Of a stretch of DNA of 36,557 nt, positions 6,705 through 15,784 are shown in pieces. The translations under genes were made by a program, and so were the position numbers. The notes under the pieces are model-generated. The model ran no database searches. It was not told the DNA's origin and was given only the letters and a program-made list of their open reading frames with translations. The number at the start of each line of letters is the position of its first letter. Position 1 is the first letter of the stretch. Source of the DNA: Flavobacteriaceae bacterium (GTDB lineage: Bacteria; Bacteroidota; Bacteroidia; Flavobacteriales; Flavobacteriaceae); the NCBI GenBank assembly GCA_021648755.1, contig JAKISG010000023.1, positions 1 to 36,557 on the forward strand. The letters are read 5' to 3'.

Positions 6705-7763
6705 ATGAATACAGAAAATATAACATTGTATTATCGTCAAGAGAGAAGTGATAAAGTCTATAAGGTTTCTTTAGAAGAAAAAGAAGGAGGTTTTATAGTA
6801 ACTTTTGCTTACGGGCGTAGAGGAAGTACTTTAAAAACTGGCACTAAAACTCAAAACCCTGTAGTATATGATAAAGCAAAAAAAATATACGACAAATTAG
6901 TGTTATCAAAAGCACAAAAAGGCTATGTTCCTAGCAAAGAAGAAGATAACACTACATATACGGTAGATACAGAGCAACGTAAAACAGGTATTCATTGCCA
7001 ACTACTAAACCCTATAAAAGAAGACGAAATTGCACCATACATCTATGACAATAATTGGTGGCTACAAGAGAAGAAAGATGGTAAACGAATGCTTATTCAA
7101 AAAACAGAAACCGCCATTATAGCGATTAATCGTAAAGGGCTTTCCGTTGGTATGCCAAAAAGCATAGAAACAAGCGCAGCACTTACTGAGCACACCTTTA
7201 TTATAGATGGTGAAGCCATTGGTGAAGAATTATACGTCTTTGATCTATTATATTATAATGGTAAAGATTTAAAAACAGAAACCTACCAAAATCGATATGA
7301 ATTATTACTTTCTATTAATTTCACAAACAATATTAAAGTTCTTAAATCAGCTAAGTCAGCAATAAAAAAACAAAAATTGTTCGATCAGTTAAAAAGCGAA
7401 AATACCGAAGGGCTTGTCTTTAAAAAAATTGATTCACTTTACAAAGCAGGAAGACCAAACAGTAAAGGAGACCAAGTTAAATTTAAATTTTATGATACCG
7501 CATCAGTCATTGTATCTAAAGTAAACGATAAACGTAGCGTGGGTCTTTCCGTTTTAGATAATGAAAAAGAAATTTTTGTAGGCAATGTAACGATTCCTTC
7601 AAATAAAAAAATACCAAAAAAAGACACTATTATTGAAGTGCGATATTTGTATGCCTACAAAGCAGGAAGTTTATACCAGCCTACATTCATAAGTGTAAGA
7701 ACCGATATGGATAAACAAGACTGTAAAATAGAACAATTAAAATATAAAAATATTTATAAATAG
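6705..7763 (+). CDS. WGR-domain ATP-dependent DNA ligase-like protein
   Basis: 352 residues. Residues 1-80 form a WGR-like domain (VYKVSLEEKEGGFIVTFAYG, then RRGS), a DNA-binding fold also found in PARP proteins. Residues about 95-262 form the nucleotidyltransferase core: motif I EKKDGKR with Lys123 as the expected adenylated residue, motif III-like FIIDGEAI (166-172), motif IV EGLVFK (235-240) and motif V QVKFKFY (257-263). The last 80 residues fit an OB-fold. The expected reaction is ATP-dependent sealing of nicked DNA through an enzyme-AMP intermediate, with the WGR domain guiding it to damaged or special ends. Replicative NAD-dependent LigA is a different protein, so this is an accessory repair ligase. 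It lies 84 bases after the small ORF and ends the left accessory block. Confidence 0.85.
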   Translation: MNTENITLYYRQERSDKVYKVSLEEKEGGFIVTFAYGRRGSTLKTGTKTQNPVVYDKAKKIYDKLVLSKAQKGYVPSKEEDNTTYTVDTEQRKTGIHCQLLNPIKEDEIAPYIYDNNWWLQEKKDGKRMLIQKTETAIIAINRKGLSVGMPKSIETSAALTEHTFIIDGEAIGEELYVFDLLYYNGKDLKTETYQNRYELLLSINFTNNIKVLKSAKSAIKKQKLFDQLKSENTEGLVFKKIDSLYKAGRPNSKGDQVKFKFYDTASVIVSKVNDKRSVGLSVLDNEKEIFVGNVTIPSNKKIPKKDTIIEVRYLYAYKAGSLYQPTFISVRTDMDKQDCKIEQLKYKNIYK

Positions 7764-7844
7764 AAATACAAATAGTTGACTTAGGCAAGAAGATAAGCGT
7801 TAGTTAGAACCTTGTAAACTTTGTATGAAATTTTTATATGAAAC

Positions 7845-7875
7845 TTTGTACAAAAAACAATTATGTTTACCTTCG
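7845..7875 (+). promoter_or_regulatory. recG promoter, TTTG-N19-TACCTTCG
   Basis: TTTG at 7845-7848 and TACCTTCG at 7868-7875 are separated by exactly 19 bases, the Bacteroidota primary sigma arrangement (TTTG, 19, TAnnTTTG) with one mismatch in the -7 box. The ATG at 7884 follows within 9 bases, so the leader is extremely short. Confidence 0.7.
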
Positions 7876-7883
7876 TAACCTAA

Positions 7884-9974
7884 ATGCATACACCAATTAC
7901 ATATTTAAAAGGCGCTGGTCCAACGCGAGCTACACTCCTAAAAAAAGAACTTGGCTTAAAAACTTATGCAGATCTTATTCATTTTTTTCCGTTTCGATAT
8001 ATAGATAGAACGTTATTTTTTAAAACTAATGAATTACATACAAATAATAGTGAAGTTCAAATTATAGGTCAAATAACAAGTATTAATACTGTTAAACAAA
8101 AAAGAGGAAGCCGTTTAGTTGCAAAATTTTCTGATGAGTTTGGCAACATCGAATTAGTTTGGTTTCAAGGCGCAAAATGGATTGCAACTAAATTAAAATT
8201 AAAAACAACTTATGTCGTCTTTGGAAAGGTAACTGTTTTTAATGGTAAATTTACTATTACACATCCTGAATTAGAATTACAAAGTGAATACAATAAGAGT
8301 TTACGAACTGCTATGCAACCCGTATACCCATCAACCGAAATATTAGGTAAAAAAGGAGTTAGTAATAGAGTTCTTTTTAAAATGATGCAAAATTTATTTT
8401 TAGAAACTAAAGGCAAAATAAAAGAAACTCTCTCTTTAGAAATTATAGATAAATTAAATTTAGTGTCTAAAAAAGAGGCCTTATTTAATATTCATTTTCC
8501 AAAAAACCAAGAAGACTTAAGTAAAGCACAATTTAGACTAAAATTTGAAGAGTTTTTTTATATTCAGTTACAATTAATTCGGAAGAATATGCTGCATAAA
8601 TCTAAATTTAAGAGTTTTAAATTTAACAAAGTAGGTACCTATTTTAATTATTTTTATAAAAACAATTTAACATTTGAATTAACAAATGCGCAAAAACGTG
8701 TTTTAAAAGAAATTAGAAACGATTTAAATACTGGTGCTCAAATGAATCGTTTGTTACAAGGCGATGTAGGTTCTGGTAAAACTATTGTTGCTTTATTGAG
8801 TATGTTAATAGCATTAGACAATAATTTTCAAACAGCACTAATTGCACCAACTACTATTTTGGCTTCTCAACATTATGAGTCTATTTCGGCTTTATTACTA
8901 AATACAAACATCAAAGTTGCCTTACTTACTGGCGCAACAAAAACTAAAGCACGTAGGCTAATTCATGAAACATTAGAAAATGGCGAATTACATATTTTAA
9001 TTGGCACTCATGCTATTCTACAAGATAAAGTACAATTTAAAAATATAGGGCTAGCTGTTATAGATGAACAGCACCGTTTTGGTGTAGCACAAAGATCCAA
9101 AATGTGGCTAAAAAACAAATTACCTCCACATATTTTAGTAATGACAGCAACGCCAATACCAAGGACTTTAGCGATGAGTGTTTACGGCGATTTAGATATT
9201 TCTGTTATTGATGAATTACCTCCTGGAAGAAAAGATATTAAAACCGTACATCGTTATGACAAAAACAGACTATCCGTTTTTAAATTTTTAAAGGATGAAA
9301 TTGTCAAAGGCAGGCAAGTTTATATTGTTTATCCACTAATTCAAGAATCCGAAGTAATGGATTATAAGGACCTAATGGATGGTTACGAAAGTATATCTCG
9401 AGATTTTCCAAGACCAGACTATCAAATTAGTATTGTGCATGGTAAAATGAAACCCGAAGCCAAAGCATTAGAAATGGAACGTTTTGTTAAAAGAAAAACT
9501 CAAATTATGGTGGCAACAACAGTTATTGAAGTTGGTGTCAATATACCAAATGCAAGTGTTATGGTTATTGAGAGTGCAGAGCGTTTTGGCTTATCACAAT
9601 TACATCAATTAAGAGGTCGTGTTGGTCGTGGAGGAGAACAAAGTTATTGTATTTTAATGTCTAGTTTTAAATTAAGTGCTGATGCAAAATTACGATTAAA
9701 AACAATGACACAAACCAATGATGGTTTTAAAATTGCTGAAGTTGACTTACAATTAAGAGGACCTGGAAATTTAATGGGCACACAACAAAGCGGTGTACTA
9801 AATTTAAAAATTGCAAACATTGTAAAAGACACTGAAATATTAAAATTAGCTAGAGAGTTTGCAATTGATACATTAAAAAAAGATGCAAATTTAAATTTAA
9901 CAGAAAATAATATTATAAAAAATACTTTTTTTAAAATTATGAAAACTCAAGGGGTTTGGTCTAATATCAGTTAG
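7884..9974 (+). CDS. recG: ATP-dependent DNA helicase RecG
   Basis: 696 residues, the usual RecG length. The N-terminal wedge/OB region begins TPITYLKGAGPTRATLLKKE. The helicase motifs follow: Walker A GDVGSGKT near residue 293, DEQH box (IDEQHRFGVAQRSK) near 394, TATPIPRTLAM, and ATTVIEVGVNIPNA followed by QLRGRVGRG in the second RecA-like domain. RecG is a cytoplasmic double-strand DNA translocase that remodels stalled forks and branches. It is the first core gene after the accessory block and converges on the pgpH-like gene, whose end lies 53 bases away. No defects are seen. Confidence 0.98.
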   Translation: MHTPITYLKGAGPTRATLLKKELGLKTYADLIHFFPFRYIDRTLFFKTNELHTNNSEVQIIGQITSINTVKQKRGSRLVAKFSDEFGNIELVWFQGAKWIATKLKLKTTYVVFGKVTVFNGKFTITHPELELQSEYNKSLRTAMQPVYPSTEILGKKGVSNRVLFKMMQNLFLETKGKIKETLSLEIIDKLNLVSKKEALFNIHFPKNQEDLSKAQFRLKFEEFFYIQLQLIRKNMLHKSKFKSFKFNKVGTYFNYFYKNNLTFELTNAQKRVLKEIRNDLNTGAQMNRLLQGDVGSGKTIVALLSMLIALDNNFQTALIAPTTILASQHYESISALLLNTNIKVALLTGATKTKARRLIHETLENGELHILIGTHAILQDKVQFKNIGLAVIDEQHRFGVAQRSKMWLKNKLPPHILVMTATPIPRTLAMSVYGDLDISVIDELPPGRKDIKTVHRYDKNRLSVFKFLKDEIVKGRQVYIVYPLIQESEVMDYKDLMDGYESISRDFPRPDYQISIVHGKMKPEAKALEMERFVKRKTQIMVATTVIEVGVNIPNASVMVIESAERFGLSQLHQLRGRVGRGGEQSYCILMSSFKLSADAKLRLKTMTQTNDGFKIAEVDLQLRGPGNLMGTQQSGVLNLKIANIVKDTEILKLAREFAIDTLKKDANLNLTENNIIKNTFFKIMKTQGVWSNIS

Positions 9975-10027
9975 TTTAAAATAGATATATTTTATACAAA
10001 TTATATTACCTATTGTTTTTAACCCAA

Positions 10028-12070
10028 CTATTCAGGATATTCTACCCTAACATGATAAATGTTTTTTAATTTCTTTTTAATTACCTTTTTTATTAATTGA
10101 ATTTCTCTAAATGTAATATCAGAATTCATAAATTGACCATTATTCATTTGACCATCTATTACTTTATCTATTAAGTCATCTATTCGTTGTGCTGTTGGTT
10201 CTTTTAAACTTTTTGATGCTGCTTCAGAAGCATCAGCCATCATTAAAATAGCGGTTTCTTTTGAAAAAGGTATTGGTCCTGGATATTGAAAATCTTCTAT
10301 TTTTGTATTTTCAGGGGTCAATTCTTGTTGTTTTTTATAAAAATAATATACCAAACTTACGCCATGATGGGTTCTTATAAAATCAATTATGTGATCTGGA
10401 AGTCCGTGTTTTTTTGCTAACTCAATACCTTTAATAACATGATCAATAATAATTTTAGCGCTATCTTTTGGTGCTAATTCATGATGTGGATTTAAACTAG
10501 TAGATTGATTTTCTGTAAAATACATAGGATTTAACATCTTACCAATATCATGATATAATGCGCCTGTTCTAACTAACATAGCATTTGCTCCGATTTCATT
10601 TGCCGAGGTTTCTGCAATATTAGCAACTTGCATAGAATGCTGAAAAGTACCTGGCGCTTTTTCATTTAATTCTCTTAATAATTTTGAATTTGTATTAGAT
10701 AGTTCTAATAAAGACACATCAGATATTAAGCCAAATATTTTTTCATAAATCCAAATTAAATATTGTGAAAGTAATGCTAATACTCCATTTAATGCAAAAA
10801 GCGCGAAATAAGACCCTTTAATATTACTTGCTGTACCTTCTTGAATAATAAAAAATGCAAAATAAGCTAGCATATAAGTAAATGTTATTTGGCTAATTGA
10901 TATAAATAAATTTGCACGCTTATATAATTCAGAAACAGTTAATATAGTAACTATACCTGCAATTATTTGTAAAAAAATAAACTCAAAATTATTAGGTACA
11001 ATAAATCCTAAAATCAGAACTGTTAAGACATGTGTAAATAATCCTAACCTAGCATCAAAAAATGCTTTGATAACTATTGGTAAAATTATTAGCGGTACAG
11101 CATATAAAAATGTAGGCTTAAGTTTAATGGTAATCGTTATTAAAAATACCATTAGTAATATATTAAAGAAAATAAAGGTTGTTTTGTTGTTATCTTCAAA
11201 AATTTCTAATCTATATTTTCTTAAAAAAAGTAATAACATCATTAAGACAAGTGCAACTAATATAGTGTAACCAATAATTAACCAGTAATAATTATCACCA
11301 CTTAATTGTTGTGTCTCATATTCATTTTTTAATGAGTTTAAGATTTTAAATTTTTGACCTTCAACAATATTTCCTCTAGCAATGATTAATTCATCTTTAG
11401 TAATTTTTCCTTTTGTAAAAGATATTTTATTTAATTTTTCATTTAATGAACTTTGTGTAAACTCTTCACTATAGATGATATTAGGTTTTATAATGTTTAA
11501 ATATAGTGTCTTAATTTTTAAACTATAAGTTCGTAACTTATTTGTACTAAAATAATTATCAATATTTACATGTATATTTTTTTCTTTTAAAATATGATCT
11601 AAATAGACCTCTTCGGCTTCATTACCTCTAATTATTATTACTTTATCATTTAATAAATTATCTGTCGCAAAACCTTTTTTATAAGTAGTTACTAAAAATT
11701 GCTTTGCTCTTTTTTTAATTATATTTTTTTCTAATTTATTAGATATAAAAGTATTTAATACCGAGTCTATTTTAACATCATACGCATGTAAAACATTTTC
11801 TGTAATTTTAGTGTCCAAAATAAAATATTTAGTTTTATTATTCTGAATTTCTAACTTTTCAATATTAATTTCATCTTCAGTTTTTTGAATTGCAAAATCG
11901 AAAGGAGCATATAAATCCTCAAATTGCCATATTTTACCTTTTTGTAAATCAAATTTAAAATAGCCTCCTTTAGGAAATAAATAAACAATTAAAACTGTAG
12001 TTGCTATAAACAAAAAAAGTTTATAAACTAATGCGTGATTTTGGTATAATTTATTGAGAAAATTTTTCAT
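10028..12070 (-). CDS. pgpH: 7TM-HD phosphodiesterase (PgpH family, c-di-AMP hydrolysis)
   Basis: 680 residues. A membrane anchor at about 16-31 is followed by a large outer domain (35-258, 7TMR-HDED type). Then come seven membrane helices (about 262-450) and a cytoplasmic HD domain. The HD residues are clear: His478 in FQHSMQVAN, His507-Asp508 in LYHDIGK, His568-His569 in RTHHG, and Asp613 in MMADASEA. Family members hydrolyse the second messenger c-di-AMP with a two-metal centre. A -7 box (TACATTTG on the minus strand, 12087-12094) lies 17 bases before the start. The gene converges with recG and is the last of its strand run. Naming follows the PgpH/YqfF family; activity is inferred. Confidence 0.9.
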   Translation of the reverse strand: MKNFLNKLYQNHALVYKLFLFIATTVLIVYLFPKGGYFKFDLQKGKIWQFEDLYAPFDFAIQKTEDEINIEKLEIQNNKTKYFILDTKITENVLHAYDVKIDSVLNTFISNKLEKNIIKKRAKQFLVTTYKKGFATDNLLNDKVIIIRGNEAEEVYLDHILKEKNIHVNIDNYFSTNKLRTYSLKIKTLYLNIIKPNIIYSEEFTQSSLNEKLNKISFTKGKITKDELIIARGNIVEGQKFKILNSLKNEYETQQLSGDNYYWLIIGYTILVALVLMMLLLFLRKYRLEIFEDNNKTTFIFFNILLMVFLITITIKLKPTFLYAVPLIILPIVIKAFFDARLGLFTHVLTVLILGFIVPNNFEFIFLQIIAGIVTILTVSELYKRANLFISISQITFTYMLAYFAFFIIQEGTASNIKGSYFALFALNGVLALLSQYLIWIYEKIFGLISDVSLLELSNTNSKLLRELNEKAPGTFQHSMQVANIAETSANEIGANAMLVRTGALYHDIGKMLNPMYFTENQSTSLNPHHELAPKDSAKIIIDHVIKGIELAKKHGLPDHIIDFIRTHHGVSLVYYFYKKQQELTPENTKIEDFQYPGPIPFSKETAILMMADASEAASKSLKEPTAQRIDDLIDKVIDGQMNNGQFMNSDITFREIQLIKKVIKKKLKNIYHVRVEYPE

Positions 12071-12086
12071 ACTGTTAAATTGATTT

Positions 12087-12094
12087 CAAATGTA
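12087..12094 (-). promoter_or_regulatory. -7 promoter element TACATTTG before pgpH
   Basis: Minus-strand TACATTTG fits TAnnTTTG and lies 17 bases upstream of the pgpH ATG. No TTTG is seen at the ideal 19-base spacing, so only the -7 box is supported. Confidence 0.4.
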
Positions 12095-12199
12095 AAAAAA
12101 TTAGATGATAAAAATTTAGAACTACCCTTAAATTTGAAATATTATAATTTAAAATAGTTAAAAATGAAATAGAACTAGAATAAAGAAAGTTATAAATTT

Positions 12200-13249
12200 T
12201 TATTTTTTTATGGGTATTAACTCTGAACCAGACATCAAATCTGCTATTACTTTAGTTTTAGAGAACTGTTCAAATATTATTTTAATAAATACGGTTATTG
12301 GTATAGCTAATATTAAGCCCGGAATTCCCCAAAGAAATCCCCAAAACATTAACGTTACTAAAATAGTTATTACATTAATTGAAAATGATTTACCCATAAA
12401 AATGGGCTCTAAGACAGCACCCATTATCACTTGCACTAGTGTTATTACAAGAATAAAAAATAAAAATGTGCTTGTAACATCTATAGCTACAAAAGCAAAT
12501 AATGACAAAAATACAACCGAAATTACCGAACCTATCATCTGTACAAAATTAATAACAAAAGCAAATAACCCCCAAAAAATAGGAAAGTTTACGTCAAAAA
12601 AGTAACATGCCAATGTAAAACCTAAGCCTGTAAAAAAACTAATAATAAATTTTACTTTTATAAACGTAATAATATTTTTTTCAATACGTATAAACACTTT
12701 TATTGATGAAAATTTTTGACGGATTAACGTTTTATTTAAAACTTTATGTAGGTTTAATGATTCTGCAAGAAGTAAAATAGTAAAGAAAAAAGTCATTAAA
12801 GTCATTGTTATTATATTACCTAAAGAGCCTAAAGTAGAACTAAATGATTTGCTTAAATTTATTTTTTGAAGATAATATAAACTTATGCTTTTGCCTTCTA
12901 TTCGTTCTATGCCAAAAAAATCTTCTACCGGAATTATTAATGTTTCTAGTTTTAATTCTGCTTTTTTAAATAGATTACTATCTGAATTTATAATTTCTTT
13001 ACTTGATATCTGAATTAGTTCGCTAGTTAGTTTAAAAAATAATCCTATAATTAGTATAACCACTAAAATACTTATAAGTTTAGGTACTTTTTTCTTACTT
13101 AACCATCGTATTAATGGGTAAAATACTATAGAAATAAATATTGCAAATGTTAAAGGTATAAAAATAAATGATAGTAGTTTTAGTATATAAAATACTACGG
13201 GTAATACTATTATCAATAGTAAAATATTTGTTGTTCTTCTTTTGTTCAT
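12200..13249 (-). CDS. AI-2E family transporter (PerM/YdiK-like permease)
   Basis: 349 residues with the classic layout of the family. There are two N-terminal helices (about 8-45), a third near 58-78, a soluble segment (80-145), then five or so helices from about 150 to 335. The segment WGFLWGIPGLILAIPITVFI near residues 307-326 matches the conserved C-terminal signature of AI-2E exporters. Members export small molecules or sodium ions; the substrate here is unknown. It is a separate unit from pgpH (129-base gap) and follows the small lipoprotein gene on the same strand. Confidence 0.9.
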   Translation of the reverse strand: MNKRRTTNILLLIIVLPVVFYILKLLSFIFIPLTFAIFISIVFYPLIRWLSKKKVPKLISILVVILIIGLFFKLTSELIQISSKEIINSDSNLFKKAELKLETLIIPVEDFFGIERIEGKSISLYYLQKINLSKSFSSTLGSLGNIITMTLMTFFFTILLLAESLNLHKVLNKTLIRQKFSSIKVFIRIEKNIITFIKVKFIISFFTGLGFTLACYFFDVNFPIFWGLFAFVINFVQMIGSVISVVFLSLFAFVAIDVTSTFLFFILVITLVQVIMGAVLEPIFMGKSFSINVITILVTLMFWGFLWGIPGLILAIPITVFIKIIFEQFSKTKVIADLMSGSELIPIKK

Positions 13250-13321
13250 CTTATTGACCTATACATTTTACTACACTTTACTTTAATCTCTAAATTTTTT
13301 GATACACATACTTGCACAAAT

Positions 13322-13615
13322 TTACAATTTTTGTTTTTCGGTTCTACCATAATAATGTATTGGGTTTTTACAATTTCCTTTATGAGCCATAAACCCAAAT
13401 CCCATATTTCTATTTGGGCTTTTTTTATAAAAAATATACTCACAATTATCAATTTCTAAAACTTCTAATTCATGAACATCTATACGGTTTATTAAATGTT
13501 TAGGCAATTCTAACTCTTTTTTTATTGTTTTTTCTTTAGGTTTAGGCTTAGGTTCGCAAGATGTGAAAAATAAAAATATGGCTAATAACATGATGATGAT
13601 TTGTTTGTTTTTCAT
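13322..13615 (-). CDS. Small lipoprotein of unknown function
   Basis: 97 residues. The N-terminus KNKQIIIMLLAIFLFFTSC is a lipoprotein signal peptide with the lipidated Cys at about position 20. It is followed by a Pro/Lys linker (EPKPKPKEKTIKKE) and a short globular part with two more cysteines. No family is recognised. The ORF at 13246-13452 on the same strand in another frame is a shadow. It sits alone between the antiporter genes and the AI-2E permease. Confidence 0.7.
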   Translation of the reverse strand: MKNKQIIIMLLAIFLFFTSCEPKPKPKEKTIKKELELPKHLINRIDVHELEVLEIDNCEYIFYKKSPNRNMGFGFMAHKGNCKNPIHYYGRTEKQKL

Positions 13616-13722
13616 TTTTTTATGATTTTATGATGTGCTATAGTTTTTAAATAGTGCTATTTGTAATTCTAAAAAAGTAAATAAAGTAGAAATAAATTTC
13701 TAGTAAAATAAATCATTTCTTA

Positions 13723-15702
13723 TTATCGTACAGCGCAATAAAAACGTTCTATATGCTCCTGGTCTCCACTAATATATATAATATCATCTTGAATTAATTT
13801 TTCATTCGGGTTTATTGTATTAATCATTTTTTCATTTCTTAATATGGCTAAAATACTTACGCCAAAATTTTTTCTAATATTAGCCTCGACTATGGTTTTA
13901 CCAACTAAGCTACCACTGTCTGCTAAAATACGTACACTGACAATATTAAAATCAGGCAATTGAGATCTGCTCATTAATGTAGTTAATTTTTTATCTGAAA
14001 CTAAAGATTTGTAATTATCTGCTCTAATTATATTAATAATATTGTCTAATCGATGTATCGGTATTAGGTAGTTATGTAAAACTCGTGAAAATATTTCAAT
14101 AGAAGTTTCAAATTTTTCTGATATCACTTCGTCTGCACCAATTTCAATATATTCATCTATTTTCTCTACATATTGTGTTCTAATAATAAGATGAACTGAT
14201 TGTGATATAGTTCTAATACACGAAATAATATGTTTGGTGTCTCTTGAATTAGATATAGCAATCACTACGACTCTTGCATTTTCTATGCAAGCCATATTTA
14301 GTATATGTTCTTCGGTAGCATCTCCAAAAATAATAGGTTTTTCTTGCTTTTTCTCTTTTTTTACGATATCAACATTAGATTCAATAATAACATAAGGAAT
14401 GTTAGCATGATGTGCAACTCTAACTAAATTAGTACCATTAACACCGTAGCCTATAATAACTAAATGGTTTTTTAATTTATTTATATCTTTGTTTTCTGAA
14501 GCTAATTTAGATAGCGAAATTTTTTCTTTTTTACCATTTATAATATACAATATCATAGAAGCAATTTTAGTAGCATATTGTATTACAAAAGGTGTTAAAA
14601 ACATGGTAATAATAGATACCGAAAGAAAATATTGATTGGTTTCAAAAGATAATAAATTGTTTTTAACGCCAACTTTTGAAAGTATAAAAGAAAATTCACC
14701 TATTTGAAATAATGCTAAACCTGTAAGTATTACTGTTCTAGGAGGGTATTTTAATACCGCAACTGCAATAGATGCAATAATTGCCTTTGTAAAAAAAACA
14801 AAGAGTACTAAAGCTAAAATAACTACTGCATTATTTGCAAAAAAAACAAGATCTAACATCATACCAATAGATATAAAAAAGATACTTGTAAATAAAACTT
14901 TAAACGGAATGATAGTGCCTGTTGCTTGGTGACTATATTCAGATTCTGAAATAATTAAGCCTGCTAAAAAAGCGCCTAATGCAAGTGACAAACCTGCTTC
15001 TGAGGTTAAAAATGTTACCGTAAAACACAGGCTTATAGTGGTTAATAAAAATAACTCTTTATTTTTAGTTCTAACTACTAAAAGTAAAATTCGTGGTACA
15101 ATATATCGCGCACTTACATAAGTAAAAACAATTACCAATACAGATTTAAGCAACAACATCAACACTTCTGTACCAATATTACTATCTTGCCCTGCTATTA
15201 TAGGTGTAACAAGCATCATAGGCACTACAATAATATCTTGAAAAATAAGAATACCTAATGCATTTCTACCATGTGGTTCAGAAATTTCATTTCTATCCTG
15301 TAATATCTTTAATACAATAGCAGTGCTTGAGAGTGAGAAAAGAAAGCCTACAAAAACAGACTCTGCCCACGAAAAACCTAAATAATGATATATTAGAGTT
15401 GCTAATAAAACGGAAACACCTACTTGAATAAAACCGCCTATTAGTACAGTTTTTCGCATAGATACTAATTGTTTTAAGGATAACTCCATACCAATAACAA
15501 AAAGTAAAAGTATAACACCTACTTCTGCTATAATTTCAATTTCATGAACTGCATTTATTAGACCTAACCCAAATGGACCAATGAGAACACCTGTAATTAA
15601 AAATCCTAAAATCGATGGTATTTTAAAACGCTGTAAAATAAACACAACGACTGCAGAGAATCCAAGTAAAATTATAATATCTTGAAGTAATGGCAAATAC
15701 AT
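13723..15702 (-). CDS. Kef-type monovalent cation:proton antiporter (CPA2) with TrkA-N and TrkA-C domains
   Basis: 659 residues. Residues 1 to about 385 form the 12-13 helix Na+/H+ exchanger domain, including LITGVLIGPFGLGLI and the segment ALGAFLAGLIISESEYSHQA typical of KefB/KefC. A TrkA-N (RCK) nucleotide-binding domain begins near 410 with HLVIIGYGVNG, and a TrkA-C domain occupies about 570-659. Such proteins exchange K+ or Na+ for H+ across the inner membrane and are gated by nucleotides bound to the RCK domain. A second antiporter gene lies 82 bases upstream on the same strand, so the two may be co-transcribed. The ion specificity cannot be decided from sequence. Confidence 0.92.
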   Translation of the reverse strand: MYLPLLQDIIILLGFSAVVVFILQRFKIPSILGFLITGVLIGPFGLGLINAVHEIEIIAEVGVILLLFVIGMELSLKQLVSMRKTVLIGGFIQVGVSVLLATLIYHYLGFSWAESVFVGFLFSLSSTAIVLKILQDRNEISEPHGRNALGILIFQDIIVVPMMLVTPIIAGQDSNIGTEVLMLLLKSVLVIVFTYVSARYIVPRILLLVVRTKNKELFLLTTISLCFTVTFLTSEAGLSLALGAFLAGLIISESEYSHQATGTIIPFKVLFTSIFFISIGMMLDLVFFANNAVVILALVLFVFFTKAIIASIAVAVLKYPPRTVILTGLALFQIGEFSFILSKVGVKNNLLSFETNQYFLSVSIITMFLTPFVIQYATKIASMILYIINGKKEKISLSKLASENKDINKLKNHLVIIGYGVNGTNLVRVAHHANIPYVIIESNVDIVKKEKKQEKPIIFGDATEEHILNMACIENARVVVIAISNSRDTKHIISCIRTISQSVHLIIRTQYVEKIDEYIEIGADEVISEKFETSIEIFSRVLHNYLIPIHRLDNIINIIRADNYKSLVSDKKLTTLMSRSQLPDFNIVSVRILADSGSLVGKTIVEANIRKNFGVSILAILRNEKMINTINPNEKLIQDDIIYISGDQEHIERFYCAVR

Positions 15703-15784
15703 TATTTTGTTTTTTTATACTAATCTTATTATTTTTTTGACTCTTCAAAGTAATAAAAACTCTTTTAAATCAATTTTAATTTAA

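Noticed and set aside
12210..12605. Plus-strand ORF of 131 codons opposite the AI-2E permease
   Set aside because: Antisense shadow of a well-supported membrane protein; composition does not suggest a real protein.
13246..13452. ORF of 68 codons in another frame on the minus strand
   Set aside because: Overlaps the small lipoprotein gene, which has a clear lipoprotein signal, and offers no independent evidence.
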